Shown piece by piece: positions 22,271-32,872 of a stretch of DNA of 64,000 nt. Source of the DNA: Sphingomonas baiyangensis (lineage in GTDB: Bacteria; Pseudomonadota; Alphaproteobacteria; Sphingomonadales; Sphingomonadaceae). Within the stretch, counting starts at the first letter, position 1. Each line of letters starts with the position of its first letter. The stretch is taken from assembly GCF_005144715.1 (NCBI RefSeq), contig NZ_SWKR01000002.1, positions 1,520,545 to 1,584,544 of the forward strand. The letters are read 5' to 3'. A model generated the notes under the pieces. The model saw nothing but the letters and a program-made list of their open reading frames with translations, did no database searches and was not told the DNA's origin. The translations under genes were made by a program, and so were the position numbers.

Positions 22271-22651
22271 CTACCGCCCGCCGGCTTCAAGCAGCCGGCG
22301 CGGCGCGGCGAGTTCCCAGCTTCGCGCGATGCGATTCTCGACATGCGTCCAGTCGGTATCGTCCGCGCCGATCGCCATCGCGATCCAGCCCGACGGGCCG
22401 ATATAGGCGGGCCACGAATAGAGCTCGGGCGCCTGCTCGATCAGCAGATCCTGCTCGTCGCGCCCACCCGTCTTCACGCACAGCACGGTCTGTCCGTCGC
22501 CATGATGATCGTGGCGGAAATAGGCGAACATCTTCCCCGCGACATGGAAGGCGGGGATGCCGTGCGAGACCTTCTCGCCCGTCTCGGGCAGCGCCAGCGC
22601 GGCCGCCCGGACGCGTGCCAGCGCACCGTCCGGCTCGACCGCGAGCGGCAT
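22271..22651 (-). CDS. MmcQ/YjbR-family protein
   Basis: 126 residues. It fits the YjbR fold: ALALPETGEKVSHGIPAFHV, AYFRHDHHGDG, LCVKTGGRDEQDLLI and the closing WIAMAIGADDTDWTHVENRI. This family has a double-wing DNA-binding-like fold but no established biochemical role. The start overlaps the purN stop by one base (TGATG), so it probably rides in the purM-purN message. Confidence 0.85.
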   Translation of the reverse strand: MPLAVEPDGALARVRAAALALPETGEKVSHGIPAFHVAGKMFAYFRHDHHGDGQTVLCVKTGGRDEQDLLIEQAPELYSWPAYIGPSGWIAMAIGADDTDWTHVENRIARSWELAAPRRLLEAGGR

Positions 22652-23217
22652 CAGCGCGTCAGCCAGTGCGCGAGCGCCTGCGGATAGAGCTCGTGCTCGG
22701 CCTCGAGCACGCGCGCGGCGAGCGTCTCGGGCGTGTCGCCGGCTTCCACCGGCACTTCGGCGGTGCCGATGATGGGGCCGTCATCGACCTTGTCGGTCAC
22801 GACGTGCACCGTGGCGCCTGCCACCTCGTCACCCGCCGCAATCGCCCTGGCGTGGGTGTCGAGCCCCGGATATTTGGGCAGCAGCGACGGGTGGATGTTG
22901 ACGATCCGCCCCTGCCAGCGCGCGACGAACTCGGGCGACAGGATGCGCATGAAGCCCGCGAGCGCGATCGCTTCGACCTTCATGCCTTCGAGGGCTGCAT
23001 GGATGCGATGCTCGAAGCCCTCGCGCCCGTCGTCGGCGCTGGTGGCGAAGGTGGGGATGCCGTTCTCGGTCGCCCAGTCGAGGCCGGGGGCGGCGGCATT
23101 GTCGCTCACCACCATGACGATGCTGTACGGGCTGTCCTCGGCCTGCGAGGCTGCGTGAAGGGCCTTGAGATTCGAACCGCGGCCCGAAATCATCACGCCG
23201 ACGCGGCGCTTAACCAT
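22651..23217 (-). CDS. purN: Phosphoribosylglycinamide formyltransferase PurN
   Basis: 188 residues from the ATG at 23217. [17 protein letters not shown] is the N-terminal signature; the catalytic Asn-His-Asp are in [17 protein letters not shown] and [11 protein letters not shown]. It transfers formyl from 10-formyl-THF to GAR in purine synthesis. It overlaps purM by 8 bases and the YjbR-like gene by 1. Confidence 0.96.
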   Translation of the reverse strand: MVKRRVGVMISGRGSNLKALHAASQAEDSPYSIVMVVSDNAAAPGLDWATENGIPTFATSADDGREGFEHRIHAALEGMKVEAIALAGFMRILSPEFVARWQGRIVNIHPSLLPKYPGLDTHARAIAAGDEVAGATVHVVTDKVDDGPIIGTAEVPVEAGDTPETLAARVLEAEHELYPQALAHWLTR

Positions 23218-24316
23218 GATGTACGCTCTCCCAGGATTGGCGTGCCGACCAGGTGCCGGCACTGCCCGTGACACTACAGCCGCGTTCGCCGCCAGTGATG
23301 GCGCCGATGCGGAAGATGGTTTCGCCGGCGGCTTCGAGCTCGGCGGCGACGGCATCGGCATCGCCGGCGGCTACGATCGCCACCATGCCGATACCGCAGT
23401 TGAAGGTGCGCGCCATCTCCTCGGGCTCGATCGCGCCCTGCGCCTGCAGGAACGCCATCAGCCGGGGCTGCGGCCACGCATCGGCGCCGATATGGGCATG
23501 GCAGCCTTCGGGCAGCACGCGCGGGATATTCTCGAGCAGCCCGCCGCCGGTGATATGCGCCAAGCCACGGATGCGTCCCGCGCGCAGCAGCGGCAGCAGC
23601 GCGGCCACATAGATGCGCGTCGGCGCCATCAGCGCGTCGACCAGCAGCGTGTCGGCATCGAACAATGCCGGGCGATCGAGCTTCCAGCCCTTGTCGGCGG
23701 CAAGCCGGCGGACGAGCGAGAAGCCGTTCGAATGCACGCCCGACGAGGCGAGCCCAAGCACCACGTCGCTCGGCGCGATGGCCGCGCCGGTGAGCAGCCG
23801 GTCGCGCTCGACCGCGCCGACGCAGAAGCCGGCAAGGTCGTAATCGCCATCGGCATACATGCCAGGCATCTCGGCCGTCTCGCCGCCGATCAGCGCGCAG
23901 CCCGCCTGGCGGCACCCCTCAGCGATTCCCGCGATCACCCGCTCGGCGACGGCGTTGTCGAGTTTGCCGCTGGCATAATAGTCGAGGAAGAACAGTGGCT
24001 CGGCGCCCTGCACGATCAGGTCGTTGGCGCACATCGCCACCAGATCGATGCCCACGCCGTCATGCGCGTCATGCTCGATAGCGAGCTTGAGCTTGGTGCC
24101 GACGCCGTCATTGGCGGCGACCAGCAGCGGATCGGCGAAGCCGGCGGCCTTGAGGTCGAACACGCCGCCGAAGCCGCCCAGATCGGCATCGGCGCCCGGC
24201 CGCCGCGTCGCGCGGGCAAGCGGCGCGATGGCGCGCACCAGCGCATTGCCCGCCGCGATCGATACGCCTGCCTGCGCATAGGTGTAGGAGGCCGGAGCCT
24301 CGGCTTTGTCGTTCAT
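23210..24316 (-). CDS. purM: Phosphoribosylformylglycinamidine cyclo-ligase PurM
   Basis: 368 residues, normal for AIR synthetase. Signatures include [43 protein letters not shown] and [14 protein letters not shown]. The enzyme closes the imidazole ring in purine synthesis. It is transcribed with purN on the minus strand. It diverges from the exported-protein gene at 24379, leaving 62 bases for both promoters. Confidence 0.97.
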   Translation of the reverse strand: MNDKAEAPASYTYAQAGVSIAAGNALVRAIAPLARATRRPGADADLGGFGGVFDLKAAGFADPLLVAANDGVGTKLKLAIEHDAHDGVGIDLVAMCANDLIVQGAEPLFFLDYYASGKLDNAVAERVIAGIAEGCRQAGCALIGGETAEMPGMYADGDYDLAGFCVGAVERDRLLTGAAIAPSDVVLGLASSGVHSNGFSLVRRLAADKGWKLDRPALFDADTLLVDALMAPTRIYVAALLPLLRAGRIRGLAHITGGGLLENIPRVLPEGCHAHIGADAWPQPRLMAFLQAQGAIEPEEMARTFNCGIGMVAIVAAGDADAVAAELEAAGETIFRIGAITGGERGCSVTGSAGTWSARQSWESVHHG

Positions 24317-24378
24317 TGGTGCGCCCTAGCCATATCCTCCTTGGATTTCCACGCCTGCTTCGCCAAAAGGGCGCGATC

Positions 24379-25638
24379 ATGGCCCGTCCCCTTCGAACCC
24401 TGTTGATGCCCGCCGGGCTTGCGCTCGCCAGCCTTGCCGTGGCCGGCCTTGCGCTCGCGCAGGTCGATGGCAGCCGCGGCGCCGCGCCGATCGACAGTTC
24501 GGGCAGTTTCGAGGTGTCGGGCGTGTTCGTCGACGTAGCGGCCGGCAGCGCCGATGCCGCGCGGCAGGGCGGCTGGCGGCTGGCGCAGCGCAAGGGCTGG
24601 TCGATGCTGTCGCAGCGGTTGACGGGGCGACCGGGCAGCCTTTCCGATTCGGCGCTCGATTCGATCGTCACGGGCATCGTCGTCGAGAACGAGCAGATCG
24701 GCCCCAAACGCTATGTCGCGCGGCTGGGCGTCTTGTTCGATCGCGGGCGCGCGGGCGAGATACTGGGCGTGGCCGGCACGATGACGCGATCGCCGCCTCT
24801 CCTGACGGTGCCTATCGAATGGTCGGGCGGCGTGGGCGCGGCGTTCGAGGTGGCGACGCCGTGGCAGGCGGCATGGGCGCGCTTCCGCACGGGCAATTCG
24901 ACCGTCGACTATGTCCGTCTCGCGGGCAGCGGCCCCGATTCGCTGCTGCTCAACGCCGCGCAGCAGGGCCGGCCGGGGCGCGGCTGGTGGCGCACGATCC
25001 TACAGCAATATGGCGCCGATGATGTCGTCTTCCCCGAAGTGCGGCTGTACCGCGAATGGCCCGGCGGCCCGGTGATCGGCGCGTTCCGCGCAGGCTATGG
25101 CCCCGACAATCGCGAGATCACGCGCTTCTCGCTGCGCGTCGAGAACAGCGACGGGCTGCCCGCGCTGCTCGATGCCGGCGTCGCGCGGATGGACGAGGCG
25201 TTCAGCCAGGCGCTGCGCAGCGGCATCTTGCGGCCCGACCGCCTGCTGAGCTTCGAGCCGCCGAGCGCCACGCCCGAAGCCGACACCCCGGCCGAAGGCG
25301 AGACCGAACTGCTCGACATCGAGGCGCTGGCGCCCACCGCGACGACGGGCAGCGTGAGCATCGACATCCAGTTCGATACGCCTTCGGTGGCGGCGGTTGC
25401 TTCGTCCGAATCGTCGGTGCGCGGCGTGCCCGGCGTGCGATCGGCGATCACCAGCAGCCTTGCGCTGGGCGGCGTATCGGTGATGCGCGTGACCTATGAG
25501 GGGAATGCGGCGGGGCTTGCCGCCGCGCTCGCGGCGCGCGGCTGGCAGGTGCAGGAAGGCGGCGGCACGCTGCGCATCCGGCGCGCGGGCGCGCCCACGC
25601 CGCCGCCCGCCGAAGCGGAGCCCGCGGAGGACGAATGA
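24379..25638 (+). CDS. Exported DUF2066-like protein coupled to hda
   Basis: 419 residues from the ATG at 24379. The first 28 residues form a signal peptide (PAGLALASLAVAGLALAQ). A first domain includes AARQGGWRLAQRKGWSMLSQ and RYVARLGVLFDRGRA, which matches the general pattern of DUF2066 proteins. The C-terminal 80 residues have a betaalphabeta pattern (SVRGVPGVRSAITSSLALGG, VQEGGGTLRIRR), followed by a Pro-Ala-Glu tail. Gammaproteobacteria keep a DUF2066 gene in the same place, between purM and hda; this synteny is my main reason for the label. The stop overlaps hda (ATGA). Function unknown. Confidence 0.65.
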   Translation: MARPLRTLLMPAGLALASLAVAGLALAQVDGSRGAAPIDSSGSFEVSGVFVDVAAGSADAARQGGWRLAQRKGWSMLSQRLTGRPGSLSDSALDSIVTGIVVENEQIGPKRYVARLGVLFDRGRAGEILGVAGTMTRSPPLLTVPIEWSGGVGAAFEVATPWQAAWARFRTGNSTVDYVRLAGSGPDSLLLNAAQQGRPGRGWWRTILQQYGADDVVFPEVRLYREWPGGPVIGAFRAGYGPDNREITRFSLRVENSDGLPALLDAGVARMDEAFSQALRSGILRPDRLLSFEPPSATPEADTPAEGETELLDIEALAPTATTGSVSIDIQFDTPSVAAVASSESSVRGVPGVRSAITSSLALGGVSVMRVTYEGNAAGLAAALAARGWQVQEGGGTLRIRRAGAPTPPPAEAEPAEDE

Positions 25639-26273
25639 GCCAGCTTCGCCTGCCGCTCCAGCGCCGCGAGGGAGCACGCAGGGTCGAGTTCATCGTGGGC
25701 GATGCCAATCTGCGCGTCGTCCACGCGCTCGAACATTGGGGGACGTGGCCGGTGATGGCCGCGCTGCTGGTGGGGCCGCGCAAGTCGGGCCGCACGCTCT
25801 TGGCGCGGCTGTTCCGCAAGCAGACCGGCGGCGAAATCATCGACGATGCCGAGCGCGCGAGCGAAACCGCCATCTTCCACGCCTGGAACCTCGCCCAGGC
25901 CGATCGCCGGCCGCTGCTGATCGTCGCCGACGTGCCGCCGCCCGACTGGCGCGTGGCGCTGCCCGACCTGCGATCGCGGCTGGCGGCGACGCCGGTGCTG
26001 CGCATCGACGAGCCCGACGACGCGCTGTTCGCCGCGATCCTCGCCGACCAGTTCGATCGCCGCGAGCTCGACGCCCGCGCCGACGTGCTGGCATGGATCG
26101 CCCGACGGTCCGAACGAAACTATCTGACGCTCCAGCGCATTGTCGATGCGATCGAGGCGCAGGCTTATGAACGCGATACGCGCCGCATCTCGATCCCGCT
26201 GGCGCGCGCGGCCTTGCAAGCCGCGGGGCTGATGGTCCAGATGCCGCCCGAACCCGGCCGAGAGGAAGCATGA
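25635..26273 (+). CDS. hda: Hda/DnaA-related regulatory ATPase homolog
   Basis: 212 residues, the length of Hda proteins that lack the DnaA DNA-binding domain. The AAA+ core is recognisable: [18 protein letters not shown], then a P-loop position reading GPRKSGRT with Arg in place of the invariant Lys. The Walker B position reads LLIVADVPP rather than a DD/DE motif. The C-terminal part ([20 protein letters not shown]) fits the sensor-2 lid. In known systems Hda with the DNA clamp triggers DnaA-ATP hydrolysis. The two altered motifs make ATP binding by this copy doubtful. It is coupled to its neighbours by ATGA overlaps. Confidence 0.8.
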   Translation: MSQLRLPLQRREGARRVEFIVGDANLRVVHALEHWGTWPVMAALLVGPRKSGRTLLARLFRKQTGGEIIDDAERASETAIFHAWNLAQADRRPLLIVADVPPPDWRVALPDLRSRLAATPVLRIDEPDDALFAAILADQFDRRELDARADVLAWIARRSERNYLTLQRIVDAIEAQAYERDTRRISIPLARAALQAAGLMVQMPPEPGREEA

Positions 26274-28471
26274 CCCGCCCCGTCCGACCCAATTTCGACG
26301 CGATCGACGACGAGGCCGACGCGCACGTCGCGCCCGGCCGCTATTTCAATCGCGAGCTTTCGTGGCTGGCGTTCAACCGGCGCGTGATGGAGGAGGCGTG
26401 CAACGCCGCGCACCCGCTGCTCGAGCGGTTGCGCTTCCTGTCGATCTCGGGATCGAACCTCGACGAGTTCTTCATGGTCCGCGTTGCGGGGCTGAAGGGC
26501 CAGCAGATGCAGGATGTCGAGCGCCGCTCGATCGACGGGCTGACGCCGGGCCAGCAGCTCGCCGCGATCGTCGCCGACGCCGGCGACCTTGCCGACGCGC
26601 AACAGGCGGTGTGGCAGGACATCCGCCGCGATCTGGCTGCCGCGGGCATCCTGGTGTTCGACGAGACGACGATCGAGGACGACGCCGCCCAGGGCCTCGA
26701 ACGGCATTTTCGCGAGCAGATCTTCCCCATCCTCACGCCCCAGGCGCTCGACCCCGCGCACCCCTTCCCGTTCATTCCCAACAAGGGATCGAGCGTGATC
26801 TTCGATCTGGTGCGGCTGGCCGACGGGCAGGCGGTGCGCGAGCTCGTGCTGCTGCCGCCGACGCTGCAACGCTTCGTGCGCGTGCCCGGCGAGCGCGCGC
26901 GCTACGTTACGCTCGAGGCGATGCTCAAGCGCTTCGCGCCGCTGATGTTCCCCGGCTACGCGATCAAGGCGGCGGCGGCGTTCCGCGTGCTGCGCGACAG
27001 CGACATCGAGCTCGAGGAGGAAGCCGAGGATCTGGTCCTCTACTTCCGCTCGGCGATCAAGCGGCGGCGGCGCGGGCGCGTCATCCGGCTCGAGATGGAG
27101 ACGGGCATCGGCGCCGAGCTCGAAGCCGTGCTCAAGGAGGAGCTGGGCGGCAGCGACGCGATCCTCACCGAAACGGGCGGTTTCCTCGGCGTCGGCGATC
27201 TGTCGCAGCTGGTCGACGAGGACCGGCCCGACCTCAAGTTCCCGCCCTTCAGCCCGCGCTTTCCAGAGCGCATCCGCGAATATGGCGGCGACTGTTTCGC
27301 CGCGATCCGCGCCAAGGACATCGTCGTCCATCACCCGTATGAATCGTTCGACGTCGTGCTCGCTTTCCTGAAGCAGGCCGCCGCCGATCCCGATGTCGTG
27401 GCGATCAAGCAGACGCTCTACCGCGCGGGCAAGCAGTCGGCGGTTATCAACGCGCTGGTCGCCGCCGCCGAAGCGGGCAAGTCGGTGACGGCGGTGGTCG
27501 AGCTCAAGGCACGCTTCGACGAGGAGCAGAACCTGCTTTGGGCGTCGGCGCTCGAACGCGCGGGCGTGCAGGTGGTCTACGGCTTCATCGACTGGAAGAC
27601 GCACGCCAAGATATCGATGGTGGTGCGCCGCGAGGCGGGCGAGTTTCGCACCTATTGCCACTTCGGCACGGGCAATTACCACCCGATCACCGCGCGCATC
27701 TATACCGATCTCAGCTTCTTCACCGCCGATCCCAAGCTTGGGCGCGATGCAGCACAGATCTTCAATTACATTACCGGCTATGTCGAGCCGGCGGCGCTCG
27801 AGCGGCTCTCGATCTCGCCGCGCTATCTGCGCGAGCGGCTGTGCGAGCTGGTCGATGCCGAGATCGCGCATGCGCGCGGGGGCAAGCCCGCATCGATCTG
27901 GGCGAAGATGAACAGCCTCGTCGACCCCGCGATCATCGAGAAGCTGTACGAGGCGAGCAACGCCGGGGTCGAGATCGACCTCGTCATCCGCGGCATCTGC
28001 TGCCTGAAGCCGGGCGTGGCGGGCATGTCCGATCATATCCGCGTGAAATCAGTGGTGGGGCGCTTCCTCGAGCACAGCCGCATCTGGGCGTTCGGCAACG
28101 GCAAGGCGCTGCCCAATGACGGCGCCAAACTCTACATTTCGTCGGCCGACTGGATGCCGCGCAACTTCGACCGACGCGTCGAATATATGCTGCCGATCCT
28201 CAACCCCACGGTGCACGACCAGGTTCTCGACCAGGTGATGGTCGCCAACCTGCTCGACACCGAACAGAGCTGGGATCTGCAGCCCGACGGCAGCTATGAG
28301 CGCGACGAACCGGGCACGCGGCCGTTCAACCTGCACCGCTATTTCATGACCAATCCGTCGCTGTCGGGGCGTGGAGCAGCGCTCACCACGCGCGATGCGG
28401 TGCCCAAATTGTCGCTCCGCCGGCGGCGCGTGGCCGCCCCTGCCCCCTCGAACGACCGCGACGGCGCGTGA
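26270..28471 (+). CDS. ppk1: Polyphosphate kinase 1
   Basis: 733 residues. The four-domain layout is clear: N-terminal helical domain opening [19 protein letters not shown], the head domain, and two phospholipase D-like catalytic domains. The phosphorylated His is in [15 protein letters not shown], and [20 protein letters not shown] is a hallmark of PPK1. It makes long-chain polyphosphate from ATP, reversibly. It overlaps hda by 4 bases and ppx by 4, so polymer synthesis and breakdown are encoded together. Confidence 0.97.
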   Translation: MTRPVRPNFDAIDDEADAHVAPGRYFNRELSWLAFNRRVMEEACNAAHPLLERLRFLSISGSNLDEFFMVRVAGLKGQQMQDVERRSIDGLTPGQQLAAIVADAGDLADAQQAVWQDIRRDLAAAGILVFDETTIEDDAAQGLERHFREQIFPILTPQALDPAHPFPFIPNKGSSVIFDLVRLADGQAVRELVLLPPTLQRFVRVPGERARYVTLEAMLKRFAPLMFPGYAIKAAAAFRVLRDSDIELEEEAEDLVLYFRSAIKRRRRGRVIRLEMETGIGAELEAVLKEELGGSDAILTETGGFLGVGDLSQLVDEDRPDLKFPPFSPRFPERIREYGGDCFAAIRAKDIVVHHPYESFDVVLAFLKQAAADPDVVAIKQTLYRAGKQSAVINALVAAAEAGKSVTAVVELKARFDEEQNLLWASALERAGVQVVYGFIDWKTHAKISMVVRREAGEFRTYCHFGTGNYHPITARIYTDLSFFTADPKLGRDAAQIFNYITGYVEPAALERLSISPRYLRERLCELVDAEIAHARGGKPASIWAKMNSLVDPAIIEKLYEASNAGVEIDLVIRGICCLKPGVAGMSDHIRVKSVVGRFLEHSRIWAFGNGKALPNDGAKLYISSADWMPRNFDRRVEYMLPILNPTVHDQVLDQVMVANLLDTEQSWDLQPDGSYERDEPGTRPFNLHRYFMTNPSLSGRGAALTTRDAVPKLSLRRRRVAAPAPSNDRDGA

Positions 28472-29931
28472 GCGGGCGCGCGCGGCATCCGCGCTCGGCG
28501 ATCATCGACATCGGCTCGAACTCGATCCGCCTCGTCGTGTATCAGGGGCCCGAACGGCTGCCCGCCACATTGTTCAACGAGAAGGTGATGGCGGGGCTCG
28601 GCCGCGGGCTGGCCGAGACGGGCGCGATCGAGGAGGCTGCTCTCGCCTCGGCATCGGTAGCGCTGGCGCGCTTCGCCGCCGTTGCCCGCGCGCTCGAGGT
28701 CGACCGGCTGCGCACCGTCGCCACCGCCGCGGTGCGCGACGCCTCGAACGGCCACGAGCTGATTGCACGGGCCGCCGATCTCGGCCTCACCGTCGAGCTC
28801 CTGTCGGGCGAGGACGAGGCGATGGCGGCGGGCATGGGCGTGCTCTCGGCGATCCCCGATGCCGACGGCATCGTCGGCGATCTGGGCGGCGGCAGCCTCG
28901 AGCTGGTGCGCGTGCGGCACGGCGCGGTCGAGGCGCGCGCGTCCTTCCCCTTCGGCGTGTTGCGTGTCGCGGCGATCCGTAGCGGAGGCAAGGGCGCGCT
29001 CGACCGGGCGATCGCGCGGGCGCTGCGCGAGGCCGGCTGGGAGGGCGCGGGCGCGGGCCTGCCATTGTATCTCGTCGGCGGATCGTGGCGCGCGCTGGCG
29101 CGGCTCGACATGTACCAGAACAGCTATCCGCTGCCCGTGCTGCAAGGCTATCCGATGTCGGGCGAGACGATCGCGCGGCTGATGCGCACCGTCGCGCAGA
29201 TGGGCAAGAGCAAGCTGCGCGCGATCCCCAATCTGGGCGGCGGCCGCATCGCGACGCTGGCCGATGCCGGCGCGGTGCTCGCCTCGCTGCTGCGGCATCT
29301 GGGCAGCGAGACGACAATCGTCTCGGCCTTCGGGCTGCGCGAGGGGCTGTTGTACCAGGCACTCGACGACGAGACGCGCGCGCAGGACCCGCTGATCGTC
29401 GCCGCGCGCGACGAGGGCCGGCGGCTCGGCCGTTTCGCCGAGCATGGCGATCTGCTCGATCGCTGGATCGCGCCGCTGTTCGCGAGCGAGCCGCCCGCGC
29501 TGGCACGTCTGCGCCATGCCGCCTGCCTGCTCGCCGATGTCGGCTGGCTCGCCAATCCCGAGTTCCGCGCCGAACGCGGCATCGAAGTGGCGCTGCACGG
29601 CAACTGGGTCGCGATCGATGCGTTCGGCCGCGCGATGCTGGCGCAGGCGCTGTTCACCAGCCTGGGCGGCGGCGGCGCATCGCCCGATCCGCTGGCGCGG
29701 CTGGCCGATCCAGCCGCGTTGGAGGCAGCGATCAACTGGGGATATGCGATCCGGCTGGGCCAGCGGCTGAGCGGCGGCGTGGCCGGACCGCTCGACCGCA
29801 GCCGGCTGCGCCGCGACGGCGACCGGCTGGTGCTCGACATCGACCCGCCGGTGGCGGCACTCTATGGCGAGGCAGTCGAGCGGCGGCACAAGGCGCTTGC
29901 GGGCGCGCTGGGGCTGAGCGCGGCAACCTGA
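28468..29931 (+). CDS. ppx: Exopolyphosphatase / pppGpp phosphohydrolase
   Basis: 487 residues from a GTG overlapping the ppk1 stop. The Ppx/GppA ASKHA fold is shown by [39 protein letters not shown] and the phosphate loop DLGGGSLEL. The extended C-terminal domain (about residue 310 onward) is longer than GppA-only forms and fits a Ppx. It hydrolyses terminal phosphate from polyphosphate; GppA-type activity on pppGpp is an alternative. Confidence 0.94.
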   Translation: MSGRARHPRSAIIDIGSNSIRLVVYQGPERLPATLFNEKVMAGLGRGLAETGAIEEAALASASVALARFAAVARALEVDRLRTVATAAVRDASNGHELIARAADLGLTVELLSGEDEAMAAGMGVLSAIPDADGIVGDLGGGSLELVRVRHGAVEARASFPFGVLRVAAIRSGGKGALDRAIARALREAGWEGAGAGLPLYLVGGSWRALARLDMYQNSYPLPVLQGYPMSGETIARLMRTVAQMGKSKLRAIPNLGGGRIATLADAGAVLASLLRHLGSETTIVSAFGLREGLLYQALDDETRAQDPLIVAARDEGRRLGRFAEHGDLLDRWIAPLFASEPPALARLRHAACLLADVGWLANPEFRAERGIEVALHGNWVAIDAFGRAMLAQALFTSLGGGGASPDPLARLADPAALEAAINWGYAIRLGQRLSGGVAGPLDRSRLRRDGDRLVLDIDPPVAALYGEAVERRHKALAGALGLSAAT

Positions 29932-29950
29932 ACACGGCGGAGAGCGGCCC

Positions 29951-31207
29951 ATGCTGCGCGAGATCAATTTCGACGGGATCATCGGCCCGAGCCACAATTA
30001 TGCCGGGCTGAGCCACGGCAATCTCGCCGCGACGCGCAGCGCTGGCGCCCCCTCGCACCCGCGCGCGGCGGCGTTGCAGGGGGTGGCGAAGATGCGCGCC
30101 AATCTGGCGCTGGGGCTCACGCAGGGCATCCTGCTGCCGCACCCGCGCCCCGACCATCGCTGGCTGGCGAGCCTCGCCACCGATCTCGCGCACGCGCCGC
30201 GTTACCTTCAGGCGCAGGCGCTGTCGGCATCGGCGATGTGGGCGGCCAATGCCGCCACCGTCTCGCCCGCGCCCGATACCGGCGACGGGCGCTGCCACCT
30301 GACCGTCGCCAACCTCGTGACGATGCCGCATCGCAGCCACGAATGGCCCGCGACGCTCGCGCAGTTGCGGCTCGCCTTCGCCGATGCGGCATTCGCGGTG
30401 CACCCGCCCGTCCCCGCCCCGTTCGGCGACGAAGGCGCGGCCAACCACATGCGACTGTGCCCCGCGCATGGCGAGGCAGGCGTCGAGATATTCGTCTATG
30501 GCGTGTCGGGCGGCGGGTTTCCCGCGCGCCAGCACCGCGACGCGAGCCTCGCGGTGGCGCGGCGCCACGGCCTCGATCCCGCGCGCACCTTGTTCGTCGA
30601 GCAGGCCGAAGCGGCGATCGCTGCGGGGGCGTTCCACAACGATGTCGTGGCGGTCGCCAACGAGCAGGTGCTGTTCGCGCACGAACAGGCATTCGCCGAT
30701 CGCGACGGCCTGTATTCCGATCTGCGGCGGCTGCTACCCGCGGTCGAGATCGTCGAGGTGCCCGCCGCACGCGTAGGCCTGGGCGACGCGATCGCCTCCT
30801 ATCTGTTCAACGCACAGCTCGTGACGCTACCCGATGGGGGCGGCATGGCGCTTATCCTGCCCGGCGAGGCGCGCGCGACGCCGGCGGTATGGGAATGGCT
30901 TCAGGAAATGGCGGCAGGCAACGGCCCCATCCGCCGGCTCGACGTGGTCGATGTGCGCGAATCGATGGCGAATGGCGGCGGCCCCGCCTGCCTGCGGCTG
31001 CGCGTGGTCGCCGACCCCGCCACCATCGATCCGCGCTTCCTCGTCGATGCCGCGCGGCTCGATGCCATCGAGGCGGTGGTCGAGGCACACTGGCCCGAGG
31101 CGATCGCGCATGACGCGATCGGCGAACCGGCGCTGGTGGCAACGGTCGAGGCGGCACGGCGTGCGCTGCTGGAGGCGCTCGGGCTTGTCGAATTAATTGA
31201 CAGTTAA
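29951..31207 (+). CDS. astB: N-succinylarginine dihydrolase AstB
   Basis: 418 residues. The start MLREINFDGIIGPSHNYAGL and motifs such as MWAANAATVSPAPDTGDGR, FHNDVVAVANEQVLF and MANGGGPACLRLRV match AstB, an amidinotransferase-fold enzyme with catalytic Cys near the C-terminus. AstB hydrolyses succinylarginine to succinylornithine, ammonia and CO2 in arginine catabolism. The other ast genes are not adjacent here. It follows ppx by 19 bases and may simply share its message. Confidence 0.95.
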   Translation: MLREINFDGIIGPSHNYAGLSHGNLAATRSAGAPSHPRAAALQGVAKMRANLALGLTQGILLPHPRPDHRWLASLATDLAHAPRYLQAQALSASAMWAANAATVSPAPDTGDGRCHLTVANLVTMPHRSHEWPATLAQLRLAFADAAFAVHPPVPAPFGDEGAANHMRLCPAHGEAGVEIFVYGVSGGGFPARQHRDASLAVARRHGLDPARTLFVEQAEAAIAAGAFHNDVVAVANEQVLFAHEQAFADRDGLYSDLRRLLPAVEIVEVPAARVGLGDAIASYLFNAQLVTLPDGGGMALILPGEARATPAVWEWLQEMAAGNGPIRRLDVVDVRESMANGGGPACLRLRVVADPATIDPRFLVDAARLDAIEAVVEAHWPEAIAHDAIGEPALVATVEAARRALLEALGLVELIDS

Positions 31208-31273
31208 CCCTGCCGATGCGGCCGGATGGCACGCAAATCCGCCGCTGGCACGCGATTTGCTGCCGTTTCGGAC

Positions 31274-31492
31274 ATGTTGTCGCGTATCGCTCCGCTGTTC
31301 CGCATCAAGACCAAGTTTGAGGCCTATCTGGTGATCTATGGCCTCGGCCTTGGCGCGACCGATCGCGGCGTGCATTATCTCGAGCAATATCCGGGCGTCG
31401 GCGGCTGGCTGCTCTTCGCCGCCTGCCCGATCGCGGTGTTCATGGCCGGCGGCAGCATTCTCGAAGCCGTCGAGCGTGCACGCGACGAATAG
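31274..31492 (+). CDS. Small membrane protein
   Basis: 72 residues from the ATG at 31274 (MLSRIAPLFRIKTKFEAYLV); an ATG at 31226 would add 16 less typical residues. Two hydrophobic segments (about 18-26 and 44-58) flank a hydrophilic turn DRGVHYLEQYPGVGG, with a charged C-terminal tail (EAVERARDE). Function is unknown. It sits alone between astB and the convergent transporter gene, so it is not part of the idonate cluster. Confidence 0.6.
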   Translation: MLSRIAPLFRIKTKFEAYLVIYGLGLGATDRGVHYLEQYPGVGGWLLFAACPIAVFMAGGSILEAVERARDE

Positions 31493-31504
31493 CGCCGCGC
31501 CCCC

Positions 31505-32872
31505 TCAGGCCTCGCGCTCGCTCTCGATCTGGCGCAGCCGCAGCGCGCGATAGGGTGCCAGCGCCAGCAGCAGCAGCACGCACATGATGGGCGCGGCGCA
31601 CCCCACGACGATCGACAGCGAATAGCGGATGTCGGTGGGCGCGGTGAACACATGGTCGGTCATGAACCCGATCACCACCGGGCCGATGCCGATGCCCACC
31701 AGCGAGATCACCATGATGTAGAGCGCCGTCACCTGCGCGCGCGCGCGATTGGGCAGGATCAGCTGGAGCGCGGTGCCCGCGCACGGCACGGGCATGCAGC
31801 CAAGGAACATGGCAGGGGCGATCAGCGCCATCGCCAGCCGCCCGTCGGGCATCAGCGGCGCCAGCGCGCCGAACGCGCCCGCTGCAAGGAACCCGAACGC
31901 GGCGACGCGCAGCTGCGCATCGACATGGCCCGCGCGCGTCAGCCGGTCGCTCAGCCAGCCGGCGAAATAGGTGCCGCCGGTGCCGAAGATCATCATGATG
32001 AGGCCGAAGCCCAGCCCCACCTCGGCCGGGTTCCAGCCATAGACGCGCGCGAACAGCGCGGGTGTCCACACGTTGAACGCGAAGTTGAACACCGTCACCA
32101 TCGAGAAGCCCGCGAACATCAGGCTGAGCGCATGGCCACGCTCGCGCACGATCCGCACGACGGCGCCGATCGAGAGTGGCTGCTTGCCGCCCGGCCCGCG
32201 CCGCTCGGGCTCGCGCATCATCAGCAGCACGGGCGCCAGCAACAGCCCCGGCGCGCCGACGATCAGGAACGCCGCCTGCCACGGCTGGAGCGCGAACGGC
32301 AGGCCACCGCCCGCATCGGCCTCGGTCAGCGCCTGCAACAGGCTGCCGCCGGCGATGAAGGCCAGCCCGATGCCGAAGGGCGCGCTCAGGAAGAACACGC
32401 TCACCGCGCGGCCCAGGCGCTCGGGTGGGAACAGGTCGCTCAGCAGCGACAGCCCGCTCGGCGTCACGCTCGCCTCGCCGATGCCGACGCCGACGCGCGT
32501 CGCGAACAGCTCGTTAAAGCTGCGTGCCAGCCCCGATGCCATTGAGGCGAGGCTGAAGAACAGCATCGAGATGCCGAGCACCAGCCGTCGCTCGAACCGG
32601 TCGGCGGCACGCCCCAGCGGCACGCTGCCGAGCGTATAGAAGATGCCGAACGCCACGCCCTGCAACAAGGCGAAGCGCGTATCGTCGAGCCCGAACTGCG
32701 CCTTCACCGGCTCGACGGTGAGGTTCATCACCACGCGATCGAACTGCGAGACGATCGACGCGAGCGACAGCAGGATCGCCACCATCCACGCGCGCCGGCG
32801 GTGTGGCCACGGCGTGGCTGCGGGTGTGGCGCGGGCGGGCGCGGTCACGCCGCTATCGGCTTCAGGCGGCAT
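31505..32872 (-). CDS. MFS transporter, spinster-like, of the idonate/ketogluconate cluster
   Basis: 455 residues from the ATG at 32872. Twelve membrane helices are predicted. The A-motif loop between helices 2 and 3 reads GRAADRFERRLVL, and GVGIGEASVTPSGLSLLSDL is typical of spinster-type MFS members. The N-terminus is a Pro-rich cytoplasmic tail before helix 1 (MVAILLSLASIVSQFDRVVM). Substrate is inferred from its cluster to be a sugar acid such as L-idonate or gluconate. Last gene of the minus-strand unit; it overlaps gntK by 11 bases. Confidence 0.88.
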   Translation of the reverse strand: MPPEADSGVTAPARATPAATPWPHRRRAWMVAILLSLASIVSQFDRVVMNLTVEPVKAQFGLDDTRFALLQGVAFGIFYTLGSVPLGRAADRFERRLVLGISMLFFSLASMASGLARSFNELFATRVGVGIGEASVTPSGLSLLSDLFPPERLGRAVSVFFLSAPFGIGLAFIAGGSLLQALTEADAGGGLPFALQPWQAAFLIVGAPGLLLAPVLLMMREPERRGPGGKQPLSIGAVVRIVRERGHALSLMFAGFSMVTVFNFAFNVWTPALFARVYGWNPAEVGLGFGLIMMIFGTGGTYFAGWLSDRLTRAGHVDAQLRVAAFGFLAAGAFGALAPLMPDGRLAMALIAPAMFLGCMPVPCAGTALQLILPNRARAQVTALYIMVISLVGIGIGPVVIGFMTDHVFTAPTDIRYSLSIVVGCAAPIMCVLLLLALAPYRALRLRQIESEREA

